Part shown: positions 17,957 through 27,394 of the stretch, in pieces
How positions within the stretch are numbered: position 1 is the first letter of the stretch
Layout: each line of letters opens with the position of its first letter
DNA from: Lachnospiraceae bacterium
GTDB taxonomy: Bacteria; Bacillota; Clostridia; Lachnospirales; Lachnospiraceae
Assembly (NCBI GenBank): GCA_910575445.1
Contig: CAJTFW010000005.1
Location: 124,001-188,000, forward strand
Direction of reading: 5' to 3'
Length of the DNA stretch: 64,000 nucleotides
Position numbers and translations under genes: made by a program
Notes under the pieces: model-generated
Told to the model about the DNA's origin: nothing
What the model saw: only the letters and a program-made list of their open reading frames with translations
Databases searched by the model: none

Positions 17957-19009
17957 TTACAGTTTTTCCCTGTTCTGATAGCGTTCTACATCTTCTGATT
18001 CCACTTTGGCATAGGGTAAACGGATATATTTTTCATCTTCTAATGCCAAATCGCTTAACTCTCCCCCGGTCGCAAGCTGGTAAGCCAGATTTAGCATCGC
18101 CAGTGCCTGTCCTTCCTTGTCATTATAGACCGTCCCTGCCAATTCTTTGTTCGCTACGGCCTCCAGCCCAACGTCTGTTCCATCAATTCCCATAATGACC
18201 GGCCAATCCTCCCTGGGTATCTGAAGTGCCTTTAAAGCGTCCACAGCGCCCAGTGCCATATCGTCATTATTGGCTAATACCAATTCTATCTCCTTGCCAT
18301 GTTGGTCGAGCATCTGTGTCATCTTGGTCTGCGCCTGCGCCCGGTTCCAGTTGGCAATGCCATAGCCTAACTTTTCCACAAGAACCTGCTGCTCTACAAG
18401 GGTACTTACCGCATACTCTGTGCGCACAATCGCATCCTGATGCCCTGCCTCTCCTTCTAGTACCACATACTGAAAGATACCATCCTGGTTCTTGTCAACC
18501 GATGGGTCACTCTGGAAAATCTCCGCCGCAATCTCCCCTTGCATCACACCGGACTCAAAAGCTTTGGCTCCTACATAATACAGTCGGTTCCACCGCTCCA
18601 AATCTTCTTCGACCAGTTCCCGGTTAAAGAAAATCAGTGGAATGTTCTGCTTCTCTGCCAAATCGATAATCGTAGTTGGGTCTGTGCGGTCCACAAGGTT
18701 GACACAGATAACATCGCATCCGTTTTCTAACATCTCCTCTACCTGACTGTTCTGTGTTGTCTGGCTGTCTGCTGCATTATAGACCTCAATATGAATCACA
18801 GTTCCGGTCTCTTTTTCTTTGGCGCTTAGGTCTGCACTAAAGCACGTTATCAGCTGTGAAATAAATGTATCATACTGGTCGTATACGGTCACTCCAATTC
18901 GAATACTTTTAGGATCCTGTAAGGCATCTTTATTCTGACAGCCAGATAACATCATGGCAATCAGACACCATGCCATTCCTCTTTTTACACCTGTTTTTAT
19001 CCTTCTCAT
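17957..19009 (-). CDS. Galactose/glucose-type substrate-binding lipoprotein
   Basis: 350 residues from the ATG at 19009 (GGGGGAGAC ribosome site). The signal peptide MRRIKTGVKRGMAWCLIAMM ends with lipobox LSGC. The mature part is a periplasmic-binding type I fold with IRIGVTVYDQYDTF, VICVNLVDRTD, LIFFNRE, a calcium-loop-like DKNQDGIFQY and NNDDMALGAVDAL, all matching MglB-type galactose/glucose binders. It is a second MglB paralogue placed after yesMN rather than before mglA. It may be an alternative importer subunit or, with its upstream neighbour, deliver sugar information to the YesM sensor. Confidence 0.88.
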   Translation of the reverse strand: MRRIKTGVKRGMAWCLIAMMLSGCQNKDALQDPKSIRIGVTVYDQYDTFISQLITCFSADLSAKEKETGTVIHIEVYNAADSQTTQNSQVEEMLENGCDVICVNLVDRTDPTTIIDLAEKQNIPLIFFNRELVEEDLERWNRLYYVGAKAFESGVMQGEIAAEIFQSDPSVDKNQDGIFQYVVLEGEAGHQDAIVRTEYAVSTLVEQQVLVEKLGYGIANWNRAQAQTKMTQMLDQHGKEIELVLANNDDMALGAVDALKALQIPREDWPVIMGIDGTDVGLEAVANKELAGTVYNDKEGQALAMLNLAYQLATGGELSDLALEDEKYIRLPYAKVESEDVERYQNREKL

Positions 19010-19022
19010 CTGTCTCCCCCCA

Positions 19023-19991
19023 TTACTGTACAATCGGAAATAATATCTTCTGGTTATCTGCCTTATAGAGATTTTCTTTGTCAACAACCAAGAATCCCAC
19101 CTGACTACTCTCTCCAATCGTTGGCGAATAAGAGAGCTGCCGGCTCATCTCCTTGACACTTTGGTATCCCATATGAAATTCATTGGGCACCACCAAGGAC
19201 TGAATCAGCCCCCGGTCCAGATAGTAGACCACTTTCTCTGAGATACCTTCTCCATACAGTGCACACCTTTTGGCCTCTTGTGGTACTTCTAGCAGGTAAT
19301 CGACTGCCTGTTCTGTCTCTGCATTATCAAGTGCCACCAAAAGGTCAACCAACGTAAGCATTTCTTCCTTCTCTATCTGCTCTTCGGATTCACTGTGCAG
19401 CACCCATGTAATCTCTGCGTTGCTTCCTTCCATCTGTTTTGTAAAGCCAGAAAGCCTCTGCTGCATGGATATCTGCTTTTGGTTGCCTCCTAGAATACCG
19501 ATTTTCTTGCCTTCTATACGTTCGCCATAGTCTTTTAAAATACAGTCCGCCAGAGCTGCTCCCATTCCTATATTGTCCGGTACTACCGAGACAAAATATT
19601 CCTCTGGTTCAATATCGGTCTCCAGAAAAATCACTGCCTCTTTTGTAAAAATTCCTTCTAATGCTTCATATGCCTGTTCACTAGATACCATCTGCAAAAT
19701 CACACCATCCACATTGTTAGAAACTTCCCGGCGCACAACTTCTAATTCTTCCTCAAGTGTTGCAAATGGCCCTGTGGATATAATATTTAAGTCAATATGA
19801 AAGTCTCCTGCCGCCTGCTCCATCCCTTGCTTCATGGCAATCCACCGGTCATTGTTGCTGTCACTTACAATCACAGAGACCATATAACGTTCACTTTCCT
19901 GTCGTCTGTCCTGCTCCTTTTGTATCATCCAAAGCCCAATCAGCACCAGAAACAGCACCAGAATCCCTCGATAAAATCTATATCTGTTCAC
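19023..19991 (-). CDS. Membrane-anchored sugar-binding-like protein
   Basis: A 322-residue type I periplasmic-binding fold with an N-terminal uncleaved anchor (RGILVLFLVLIGLWMIQ, residues 9-25) and no lipobox cysteine. The fold is shown by VSVIVSDSNNDRW, VDGVILQMVSSEQ, IGILGGNQ and the ligand-site-like LVVPNEFHMGYQS. It overlaps the yesM end by 4 bases. An anchored binding protein co-encoded with a YesM kinase fits a sensory co-receptor that presents bound sugar to the kinase, as in three-component sugar systems of clostridia. That role is an inference. The alternative is a diverged ABC receptor. Confidence 0.78.
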   Translation of the reverse strand: MNRYRFYRGILVLFLVLIGLWMIQKEQDRRQESERYMVSVIVSDSNNDRWIAMKQGMEQAAGDFHIDLNIISTGPFATLEEELEVVRREVSNNVDGVILQMVSSEQAYEALEGIFTKEAVIFLETDIEPEEYFVSVVPDNIGMGAALADCILKDYGERIEGKKIGILGGNQKQISMQQRLSGFTKQMEGSNAEITWVLHSESEEQIEKEEMLTLVDLLVALDNAETEQAVDYLLEVPQEAKRCALYGEGISEKVVYYLDRGLIQSLVVPNEFHMGYQSVKEMSRQLSYSPTIGESSQVGFLVVDKENLYKADNQKILFPIVQ

Positions 19992-21814
19992 TGCTCTCTC
20001 TCCTCCTGCCGCTTTTGCTTTCCACTCTCTAAAAGTACCTGCATCTCCTCTGTATATATCAGATAAGGAAGATGAATTCGAACAGTTGTTCCTTCATCTG
20101 GCACACTCTCAATCTCTAAGCCATAGCAACTTCCAAAACGTAGCTTTAACCGGTTGTGCACATTAATCAGTCCTACACCGGAGCCTTTCTTAGGCGCGTG
20201 GTTATTCTCACTTAAAAGCTGGCATACAACTTCTTTTGGCATCCCAATACCATTATCACTGACTTCGATATAGATATCTTCCTTGCTTCGATAGCCCCGA
20301 ATCTGAATCTCACCTTCACCGTCCATCCCCTGCACACCATAGTAGATGGCATTTTCAAGCAGTGGCTGTATAATCAGCTTTACCGTACAACACTTTAAAA
20401 TATCTTCTTCCATCTGAAAATCCACTGTAAAGGTATTTTTATATCGAATCTTCTGGATGTTCATATAGTTTTTTGCATGTCGTATCTCATCGCTGATACT
20501 GATAATAGTCTTTCCACGGCTTAAGCTAACACGAAACAGACTTGCTAACTGTGTCACCATAAATACTGCATCATCATACCTTTCGCCCTCAATCATCCAT
20601 ACAATCGAATCCAAGGTATTGTATAAAAAATGCGGATTAATCTGTGACTGCAGGGCATCTAGCTCGCTCTTTCGCTTTTCTTCCTGCTCGATTAAAATAT
20701 CTTCCATCAGTTGCCGAATCTGTGCAACAGTAGAGCGAAGCGTCTTCCCTAGATGCTCAACTTCTAGAAAACTTCCCACATATATCTCAGGATTCATATT
20801 GCCTGCTTCCCACTCTTTGACCGATTCATTAAGTCTTTGCAGTGGCTTTGCAATGCTAGAAGATACCAACTGATTGATAATGATAATCATTAACATGGTA
20901 AGCAGCATTAATATCACAAAAAATAATCGTGTCTCTGTCAGTCCCATGCTAAGCACGCGCTTTGGTGTAACACTCACGATCTTCCATCCGGTATAGCTGA
21001 CCGTCTTTACTGTAATCAGTCGTTCTTCATCCTGAAAATATTCCTTATGGCTTCCATCTTCATAGGAAGCAGCGATTTGATTATTTTCTTCTAACAGATG
21101 CATATTGAGAAGTTTTTGGCGCGGATGATAGATAATCTCCCCTTCCCGGTCAATCAGATAGACATATTCCATCGAATGGTTCACATTGGCTTTTTTCAGA
21201 AGCTGTTCAATGCTGCTGTAATTCATATCCACCAAAAGAACTCCAAGCCTGGAGCTTCCATTGTTGGTCAGCTCCACGGCCCGGCTTAAAGATATGACCC
21301 AATAATAACGATAGCTTGTATTATCAAACAGATTCTGTACATGCGGCGTGGAAAAATGAAAATTCTCCATTCGTCCCACTGCATCGGTAAACCATTCCTG
21401 TTCGACAATACGAATATCCTCTTTTTCTGTTGCCACAGGGACCGCTGCCACAAGCTCTCCCTCATTGGTGTAGCAGGCAATACTGATTAGATTGTCTTTA
21501 TTGGCCTCATAGAGCAGATTCATCTCCTCTGCCATGGTATCTGTTGCCAAATCTTTATCTTTAATTACACTGTAATACATGGTATCTGAGATACGTCTCA
21601 TATTTCGAAGATACGTTTCTAGATTAATCGCCGTCTGGTCTAATATCTGTTCGGAACTTTCGATGGTTATATCCTCCATCTTCTGTACCAGAAAACGATA
21701 CAGGGTAAAGCCTAAGATTCCCATACAGCAAATAGATACAATCGTAAAAGAGACCGAGATAATCAGCTGAATTGGCAGCGCTTTATGCTCTCTTTGGAAA
21801 AATAATCCTTTCAT
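19988..21814 (-). CDS. YesM-type sensor histidine kinase
   Basis: A 608-residue membrane kinase: helix 1 (about residues 17-40), an extracytoplasmic sensor of roughly 250 residues resembling a Cache domain (LLVDMNYSSIEQLL, YVYLIDREGEIIYHP), helix 2 near 300-320 (LFFVILMLLTMLMIIIINQLV), a HAMP region, the His_kinase box QINPHFLYNTLDS with the phospho-accepting His near residue 410, and a HATPase_c domain (NAIYYGVQG, DNGIGMP, GSGVGLINVHNRL). It should phosphorylate the adjacent YesN-like regulator in response to extracellular sugar. It overlaps the regulator gene by 4 bases. Confidence 0.93.
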   Translation of the reverse strand: MKGLFFQREHKALPIQLIISVSFTIVSICCMGILGFTLYRFLVQKMEDITIESSEQILDQTAINLETYLRNMRRISDTMYYSVIKDKDLATDTMAEEMNLLYEANKDNLISIACYTNEGELVAAVPVATEKEDIRIVEQEWFTDAVGRMENFHFSTPHVQNLFDNTSYRYYWVISLSRAVELTNNGSSRLGVLLVDMNYSSIEQLLKKANVNHSMEYVYLIDREGEIIYHPRQKLLNMHLLEENNQIAASYEDGSHKEYFQDEERLITVKTVSYTGWKIVSVTPKRVLSMGLTETRLFFVILMLLTMLMIIIINQLVSSSIAKPLQRLNESVKEWEAGNMNPEIYVGSFLEVEHLGKTLRSTVAQIRQLMEDILIEQEEKRKSELDALQSQINPHFLYNTLDSIVWMIEGERYDDAVFMVTQLASLFRVSLSRGKTIISISDEIRHAKNYMNIQKIRYKNTFTVDFQMEEDILKCCTVKLIIQPLLENAIYYGVQGMDGEGEIQIRGYRSKEDIYIEVSDNGIGMPKEVVCQLLSENNHAPKKGSGVGLINVHNRLKLRFGSCYGLEIESVPDEGTTVRIHLPYLIYTEEMQVLLESGKQKRQEEREQ

Positions 21815-23430
21815 TCCTTTTCCATCCCTGCTGCTTTATACTTCGATGGCGCCATGCCAAACTGCTTTTTAAATGCATAGCTAAAATAGTTGGGGTCTGA
21901 GTATCCAACCTTCTCGGCAATCACATAGGTCTTTTCACTTCCGCTTAACAAAAGCTCGACGGCTTGTTCCATACGATAATCTGTCAAAAATTTAACAAAT
22001 GTTTTGCCCGTCTCCTTTTTAAAGACCGTGGAAAAATAAGCTGCACTAACTCCTAAATATGCACACAGAGTCTCGATGCCAAGGTCTGGGTCTGCATAGT
22101 GTTCCCAGATATACTCAACTGCTTTTCGCACAAAGGACTTTGTTGTATTACTTCTGTCGCTCTGTACCGCCTGCTGAAGCTTTCGGCAGAGTTCATGAAG
22201 CCATTCTCCCAATGATTCTGGCAAATCCTGCTGCAGCGCCTGTCCATAGATATCACTGTCTGCCCCGAAAATCTCCTCCATATTCAGCTGATTATTATTT
22301 CCAAATCGAAAAATCTCTGCAATCACTTTCAGAATTAAGATTCGATATTTCTGCATTGATATTTTAGAACGGGCCATCCGTTCTGTAAATTCTATAATTG
22401 CTTTTTTAAGCGCTTCTGGGTCTCCTACCCGGATTCTTTTAATAATATTTTTTACATAGGGATCTTCCCACTGTACATCCACACATTCTTTGGGGTCTGT
22501 CTCCGAGATACTAATCGCTTTCATCGTTCCATATAAAACGCGGTATGAGACTGCCTGTTTGGCCCCCTGGTAGGATAATGGCAGCTGGATTAACTCCTCA
22601 CAGATATGACCGATACCCGCGGTCACTCTGGCATTGCAGATTCTCTTGGCCATCTTGCAGATCTTATCCATCTCATCCGTAAATGCCACAAGTTTCTCCG
22701 GCTCTAAAAGCTGTGAAAGCACAATAATATCCCCCAGATAGCTTACCACCCGCACATCCCATCTGCCAGACAACTGTTCTTCTGCAAATTTCTTTACAGA
22801 TACTCCTAGCAGAATCGGGTTTAGGGACCCATCTTCTTCTCCGGGCAGAGGCGTTGTACTGATATGCAGCACGGACACCACATAGTAAGGGCCAGAAAGT
22901 GTAATCTGATAGTCACTCATATACCCTAAAATCTGACTTTCCAATATCCGTCCTTCCAAAAGAGAGGTATAAAAATTCTCCTGTAATACTGGCAGACTAT
23001 CCATATAATACTTTCTTAATTTGTCAATATTGCGCTTCTCATCCCGTTCTTCGTCCAGGTGTCTTTTGATACGCTCAAAGACATCGCGAAGCTCATTGGA
23101 ATTGACAGGCTTTAAAATATACTCTTCTACTTCTGCCTTAATCGCCTCCTGTGCATATTCAAACTCATCAAAACCTGAAAAAATAATCATCTTGATTGTG
23201 CGATAGAGTTTTTTTAACTTTCTGCAAAGTGTCAGACCATCCATATACGGCATCTTGATATCTGTCATCACCACATCTGGCTGTAATTCCTCCGCCATCT
23301 CCAGTGCCTCCACGCCATTTCTGGCATATCCCACAATCCGGTATCCCATACGCTCCCAATCCAGCTTTTTCATAATCACCTGGACAACATCTTCCTCGTC
23401 ATCCACCAGCAAGACAGAATATCGCTCCAT
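21811..23430 (-). CDS. YesN-type AraC-family response regulator
   Basis: A 539-residue regulator. The receiver domain occupies residues 1-120, with acidic pocket VDDEEDV and phospho-Asp in DVVMTDIKMPYMDG near residue 55, then the conserved Lys in EYILKPVNS. A long middle region of unknown fold follows. The C-terminal 100 residues are two AraC helix-turn-helix motifs (LGVSAAYFSTVFKKETG and VGYSDPNYFSYAFKKQFG). It probably activates the mgl transport operon just upstream. It starts right after the mgl terminator and precedes yesM with a 4-base overlap. Confidence 0.94.
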   Translation of the reverse strand: MERYSVLLVDDEEDVVQVIMKKLDWERMGYRIVGYARNGVEALEMAEELQPDVVMTDIKMPYMDGLTLCRKLKKLYRTIKMIIFSGFDEFEYAQEAIKAEVEEYILKPVNSNELRDVFERIKRHLDEERDEKRNIDKLRKYYMDSLPVLQENFYTSLLEGRILESQILGYMSDYQITLSGPYYVVSVLHISTTPLPGEEDGSLNPILLGVSVKKFAEEQLSGRWDVRVVSYLGDIIVLSQLLEPEKLVAFTDEMDKICKMAKRICNARVTAGIGHICEELIQLPLSYQGAKQAVSYRVLYGTMKAISISETDPKECVDVQWEDPYVKNIIKRIRVGDPEALKKAIIEFTERMARSKISMQKYRILILKVIAEIFRFGNNNQLNMEEIFGADSDIYGQALQQDLPESLGEWLHELCRKLQQAVQSDRSNTTKSFVRKAVEYIWEHYADPDLGIETLCAYLGVSAAYFSTVFKKETGKTFVKFLTDYRMEQAVELLLSGSEKTYVIAEKVGYSDPNYFSYAFKKQFGMAPSKYKAAGMEKE

Positions 23431-23454
23431 ATTTTAACTGTTCCTTTCTATGAA

Positions 23455-23488
23455 AATAACGGCCAGGAGGCAAACCCTGACCGTTATT
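23455..23488 (-). terminator. Intrinsic terminator after mglC
   Basis: On the minus strand AATAACGGTCAGG-GTTTGCCT-CCTGGCCGTTATT is followed by TTTC. The 13-base stem with one mismatch lies between the mglC stop (23500) and the yesN start (23430), so the transport and regulator genes are likely separate or partly read-through transcripts. Confidence 0.7.
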
Positions 23489-23499
23489 ATTATACATAT

Positions 23500-24489
23500 T
23501 TATTTCTTTGCTATGTATTTTCTGATATCTAGAGAGATTGCCACGAAGATAACAACTCCAATCGCAATATACTGGGAGTTTGCATCCATACCCAGATACT
23601 GAAGTGCAACCTTCAAAAGTTCAAATACTGCAACACCGATAATCGCGGAAGATACCTTACCGCGTCCACCCGTTACAGAGACACCACCGATAGTACATGC
23701 TGCAATCGCTTCCATCTCATAGCCAAGGCCAAGCGCCACAGATGCACCACCGGCCTTTGCACCTAACATAAAACCAGCCAGACCATACATTGCTGCCGCT
23801 TTCATATAGATAATGATAAGTGTTAATTTTACAGGAACACCAGCTACCTCTGCTGCCTGTGGATTGCCGCCAATCGCATACATATATTTTCCATGGCGGG
23901 TCATATTAAAGATAAACCATGTAACCGCTGACACAACAACTGCTATCCATATCAGATAACTAATGCCCAAAAATTTTCCACTTGCAACACTTGTGTATTC
24001 GGATACATAGCCACCAAGAGGCGTTGCATTGGTAAAGATTAAGTTAATACCATATACAATCTCCATCATAGCCAATGTAGCGATAAAAGGAGGCACGCTT
24101 AAATAAGCGATAAAAAATCCTGTCACAGTACCAAACAGACCACAGATTGCCATTACAATCAGCGCCACTACAAAGACATTCATAGGCTCCATGCCCGGGA
24201 AAAACTTATTGGAGTAATCAATACGCTGTAAAAGCACACCTGCAATACAGCCACCAAATCCAATCATACGTCCTGCAGAAAGGTCACACCCCGCTGTGAT
24301 AACACAGCCGGCAATTCCAAGAGCAATAACCAGACGAGAACTCATGTTCATCAGTGTATTTAACAAGTTATTCGACGTAAAGAAATTATCCGTCGTAAGT
24401 CCGGTATAGATTACCAGAATAAACATAACAATAATCACACCATTATTAATTAAAAAATCTATCGCTTTTTTTTGATTTATCTTTTCCAT
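23500..24489 (-). CDS. mglC: Galactose/methylgalactoside ABC permease MglC
   Basis: A 329-residue permease of the ribose/galactose (CUT2) class with 8-10 helices, including FLINNGVIIVMFILVIYTGLTT at the N-terminus (shown here only in part) and the family segment ITAGCDLSAGRMIGFGG with the EAA-like motif region AIAACTIGGVSVTGGRGKVSSA near residue 260. It forms the membrane channel for sugar import with MglA. It lies 21 bases downstream of mglA with a GGAGGAAG ribosome site. The closest match in logic is MglC rather than RbsC, because the operon's binding protein has the galactose-type calcium loop. Confidence 0.92.
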   Translation of the reverse strand: MEKINQKKAIDFLINNGVIIVMFILVIYTGLTTDNFFTSNNLLNTLMNMSSRLVIALGIAGCVITAGCDLSAGRMIGFGGCIAGVLLQRIDYSNKFFPGMEPMNVFVVALIVMAICGLFGTVTGFFIAYLSVPPFIATLAMMEIVYGINLIFTNATPLGGYVSEYTSVASGKFLGISYLIWIAVVVSAVTWFIFNMTRHGKYMYAIGGNPQAAEVAGVPVKLTLIIIYMKAAAMYGLAGFMLGAKAGGASVALGLGYEMEAIAACTIGGVSVTGGRGKVSSAIIGVAVFELLKVALQYLGMDANSQYIAIGVVIFVAISLDIRKYIAKK

Positions 24490-24510
24490 TCTCTTCTTCC
24501 TCCTTCACCA

Positions 24511-26019
24511 TCAGAACTGTGTAGCATAGGCCATCACGTCAGCCTGCGTCATCTTGTCTGCCTCATCAATCTCGCCGGTCAATTTTCCATTGCACATTAC
24601 ATAGACTCTGTCCGACATGCCAAGAAGCTCTGACATCTCGGAGGAAATCATAATAATGGCCTTCCCTTGTGCGGCAAGCTCATTCATAATCTCATAGATT
24701 TCATGTTTAGCACCCACGTCAATACCGCGTGTTGGCTCATCCATAATCAGTACATCCGGGTCATTGGCAAGCCATCTAGAGACGATTACTTTCTGCTGGT
24801 TGCCACCTGAGAGGTTAGAGATATGTTCCTTCATGCTAGGAGTCTTAATCCGAAGCTTTTGAATACTGTCATCCACAACCTGATTAATCTTCTTGTGGTT
24901 TAAGACAACACCAGCCTGAAGATATTTATTATAGACAGATACGCCTACATTATCTTTAATTGACAGACATCCAAAGATACCATTGCCGCGGCGGTCCTCT
25001 GTAATCAGACCAATACCAGCGTTCATCGCATCAATCGGATGTTTGATCTTTGCTTTCTTTCCATGAATCCACACTTCGCCCGATGCAACCCCACGAATAC
25101 CAAAGAGACCTTCCATCAACTCGGTTCTCTGTGCACCTACTAGACCGCCAAAGCCCAGAATCTCTCCTTTGCGAAGCGTAAAGCTTACGTCCTGGAAGGA
25201 TTTCTCATGGATAGAACAGAGATTTTTAACTTCCATCACCACTTCGCCTGGCTCATTTCCTCTTGGCGGATAGACATTGGTCAGCTCACGACCTACCATC
25301 TTGGCAATAATCTGGTCTGTACTCATCTCTGCCGCTGGCCAGGTTCCCACATAGGTTCCATCACGCATAATCGTAATATCATCTGCGATTCTCTTAATCT
25401 CATCCATCTTGTGAGAAATATATACCATCGCGACTCCCTTGTCGCGCAAATCATTCATAATCCGAAAGAGTGCCTCCACCTCGTTGTCCGAGAGCGAGGA
25501 AGTAGGCTCATCAAAAATAACCACTCTTGCCTGCTGTGAGACTGCTTTGGCAATCTCCACTGACTGCATCTGTCCAATCGAAAGCGTACCTAACTGTGCT
25601 TTAGGGTCAAAATCCATCTTGACCTCTTTAAGCCAATATGCAGTCTCTTCATACATCTTCTTATGGTCAATCATCTTAAATGGCCCGAAGTTCTTCGTTG
25701 GAAATCTTCCAAGATACAGATTCTCTGCCACACTTCTTGCCGGTACCGGCTGCAGCTCCTGATGCACCATTGCTATTCCATGTGCCATCGCTTCATCCGG
25801 GTTATTAATCTCAATCTTCTCTCCATCCAGATAGACCTCTCCTTCATCCATCTTGTAGATGCCAAAGAGGCACTTCATCAGAGTGGATTTACCTGCCCCA
25901 TTCTCCCCCATCAACGCATGAACCGTGCCCGGGCGGAGAGACAGCTGTACATGGTCCAGCGCTTTGACGCCAGGGAACGATTTACATATCCCTTTTAGCT
26001 CCAGTTTGTATTCAGCCAT
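24511..26019 (-). CDS. mglA: Galactose/methylgalactoside ABC ATPase MglA
   Basis: A 502-residue double ATPase of the CUT2 class. The first half has Walker A GENGAGKST near residue 38, a variant signature LSIGQMQSVE and Walker B VVIFDEPTSSLS. The second half has a degenerate P-loop region (GFGGLVGAQRTE), signature LSGGNQQKV and DVLIMDEPTRGID. It powers sugar import through MglC. It is separated from mglB by about 100 bases that contain an attenuator hairpin and from mglC by 21 bases. Confidence 0.94.
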   Translation of the reverse strand: MAEYKLELKGICKSFPGVKALDHVQLSLRPGTVHALMGENGAGKSTLMKCLFGIYKMDEGEVYLDGEKIEINNPDEAMAHGIAMVHQELQPVPARSVAENLYLGRFPTKNFGPFKMIDHKKMYEETAYWLKEVKMDFDPKAQLGTLSIGQMQSVEIAKAVSQQARVVIFDEPTSSLSDNEVEALFRIMNDLRDKGVAMVYISHKMDEIKRIADDITIMRDGTYVGTWPAAEMSTDQIIAKMVGRELTNVYPPRGNEPGEVVMEVKNLCSIHEKSFQDVSFTLRKGEILGFGGLVGAQRTELMEGLFGIRGVASGEVWIHGKKAKIKHPIDAMNAGIGLITEDRRGNGIFGCLSIKDNVGVSVYNKYLQAGVVLNHKKINQVVDDSIQKLRIKTPSMKEHISNLSGGNQQKVIVSRWLANDPDVLIMDEPTRGIDVGAKHEIYEIMNELAAQGKAIIMISSEMSELLGMSDRVYVMCNGKLTGEIDEADKMTQADVMAYATQF

Positions 26020-26050
26020 ATTTCTTCTCCTTAATTTTATAAAATAAGTT

Positions 26051-26081
26051 AAAAAGGGCGGGTGCCGCTTACAACACCCGC
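26051..26081 (-). terminator. Attenuator hairpin between mglB and mglA
   Basis: On the minus strand GCGGGTG-TTGTAAGCGG-CACCCGC (26058-26081) is followed by CCTTTTTAAC. A leaky terminator here would give more MglB than MglA/C, the usual ratio for binding-protein-dependent importers. Confidence 0.7.
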
Positions 26082-26119
26082 ACCATTTTCTTACATGAAC
26101 TGTGGTTTACAAACCGCAA

Positions 26120-27256
26120 TTACTGTACCATGTCAAGAATTTCCTGTGCATTATCCTTTGTAACTTTTACGTAATCGCAGCCGATATAATGCTCATTTCC
26201 TGCGCCAGTCAGATAGTTAACAGCTGCATCTGCTGCACTGTGAGACTGTGAGAAATGGTCATTGAATACGGTTCCTGTCATCGTTCCGTTCAGCACGTTC
26301 TCAAGTGCCTCGGAAAGAGCGTCCACACCAACAAGATAGATATCCTCGCCTACCTTACGGCCTGCTGCGTCGATAGCCTGAAGTGCGCCAAGAGCCATCG
26401 CGTCGTTGTTGCAGAATACTACCTCTACGTCGTTTCCATACTGGCCAAGAGCGTTAGCAACAATCTGCTGTGCCTGATCCTGTGCCCAGTTTCCAACCTG
26501 GTCAGTCAGACAGTTTACTTCAAAACCTGCATCCTCAAGTGCCTTTACAGAGAACTCGGTACGATACTGTGCATCGATATTCTCCGGGTCACCCTCTACC
26601 ATGATATAATCAATCTTGCCATTGCCATTCTTATCAATGGTATCTAAACCAAGGTCACCGATTAACTCGCCCTGGAATGTTCCAGACTGACGTGCGTCAC
26701 ATCCTACATAGGTTACATTCCATCCGCCGTCTGCCCATCTCTTCTGCTCGTCCTCATCCGGCTCGCGGTTGATATATACAAGCGGAATATCAGCAGCTAC
26801 TACTTTATCAGTAATGGTCTCTGCGGAAGAAGAGTTTACTGGGTTGATAATCAGTACGTCAACACCCTGAGTGATAAAGTTATCAATCTGCCCGGTCTGT
26901 GTCGCCTGGTCATTGGCACCGTCAGAAATCGTGATATTATCTGCGGAGAAGCCAAGGCTTACCAGATAATTCTGAAGTTCTGTACGGAATAATGTCATAA
27001 AGTTATCAGAGAACTGATAGATGCATACGCCTACCTTCTTGTCTGCTAGGTCTGCATTGCCAGCTGGTGCTTCTTCGCCTTCTGCTTCTGTAGCTTCTGG
27101 TGCTTCAGCGTCTTCACCACCTGTTGTATCCTCTGCCTCTGTCGGCTCCTCTGTTGTGTCTGGAGCACTTGTCTCCTCTGTCTTGTTGCCGCATCCTGCT
27201 ACCATCGTTGCAACCATGGTCAGAGAAAGGATAATGCCAACTACTTTCTTTTTCAT
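26120..27256 (-). CDS. mglB: Galactose/glucose-binding lipoprotein MglB
   Basis: A 378-residue receptor. The signal peptide ends in lipobox VAGC (MKKKVVGIILSLTMVATMVAGC split here), followed by a roughly 40-residue acidic Glu/Thr/Ala linker that holds the domain off the membrane, then the binding fold (VGVCIYQFSDNFM, LIINPVNSSSAETI, LVYINREPD, NNDAMALGALQAID). DKNGNGKIDY is the EF-hand-like calcium loop typical of galactose/glucose receptors. First gene of the mgl operon; ribosome site GGGAGG. Confidence 0.94.
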   Translation of the reverse strand: MKKKVVGIILSLTMVATMVAGCGNKTEETSAPDTTEEPTEAEDTTGGEDAEAPEATEAEGEEAPAGNADLADKKVGVCIYQFSDNFMTLFRTELQNYLVSLGFSADNITISDGANDQATQTGQIDNFITQGVDVLIINPVNSSSAETITDKVVAADIPLVYINREPDEDEQKRWADGGWNVTYVGCDARQSGTFQGELIGDLGLDTIDKNGNGKIDYIMVEGDPENIDAQYRTEFSVKALEDAGFEVNCLTDQVGNWAQDQAQQIVANALGQYGNDVEVVFCNNDAMALGALQAIDAAGRKVGEDIYLVGVDALSEALENVLNGTMTGTVFNDHFSQSHSAADAAVNYLTGAGNEHYIGCDYVKVTKDNAQEILDMVQ

Positions 27257-27282
27257 TTTGAAAACCTCCCTGTATTTTTTTG

Positions 27283-27310
27283 GTAACTTTTTGTTACAGT
27301 CTTTATTATA
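27283..27310 (-). promoter_or_regulatory. Probable mglB promoter -10 and leader dyad
   Basis: A TATAAT -10 hexamer lies at 27305-27310 on the minus strand, about 50 bases before mglB, with no good -35 at the right distance, as expected for an activator-dependent promoter. Just downstream, GTAAC-TTTTT-GTTAC (27283-27297) is a small dyad that may be a leader hairpin or binding site. YesN control is inferred from the neighbourhood. Confidence 0.45.
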
Positions 27311-27394
27311 TCAGTGAGTTTTTCAAAAAAACATACAAAATCCTTTTCTCTTTCTTGAAAATCCTTCGGTATTTTGCATAAAACTGACAATTTT

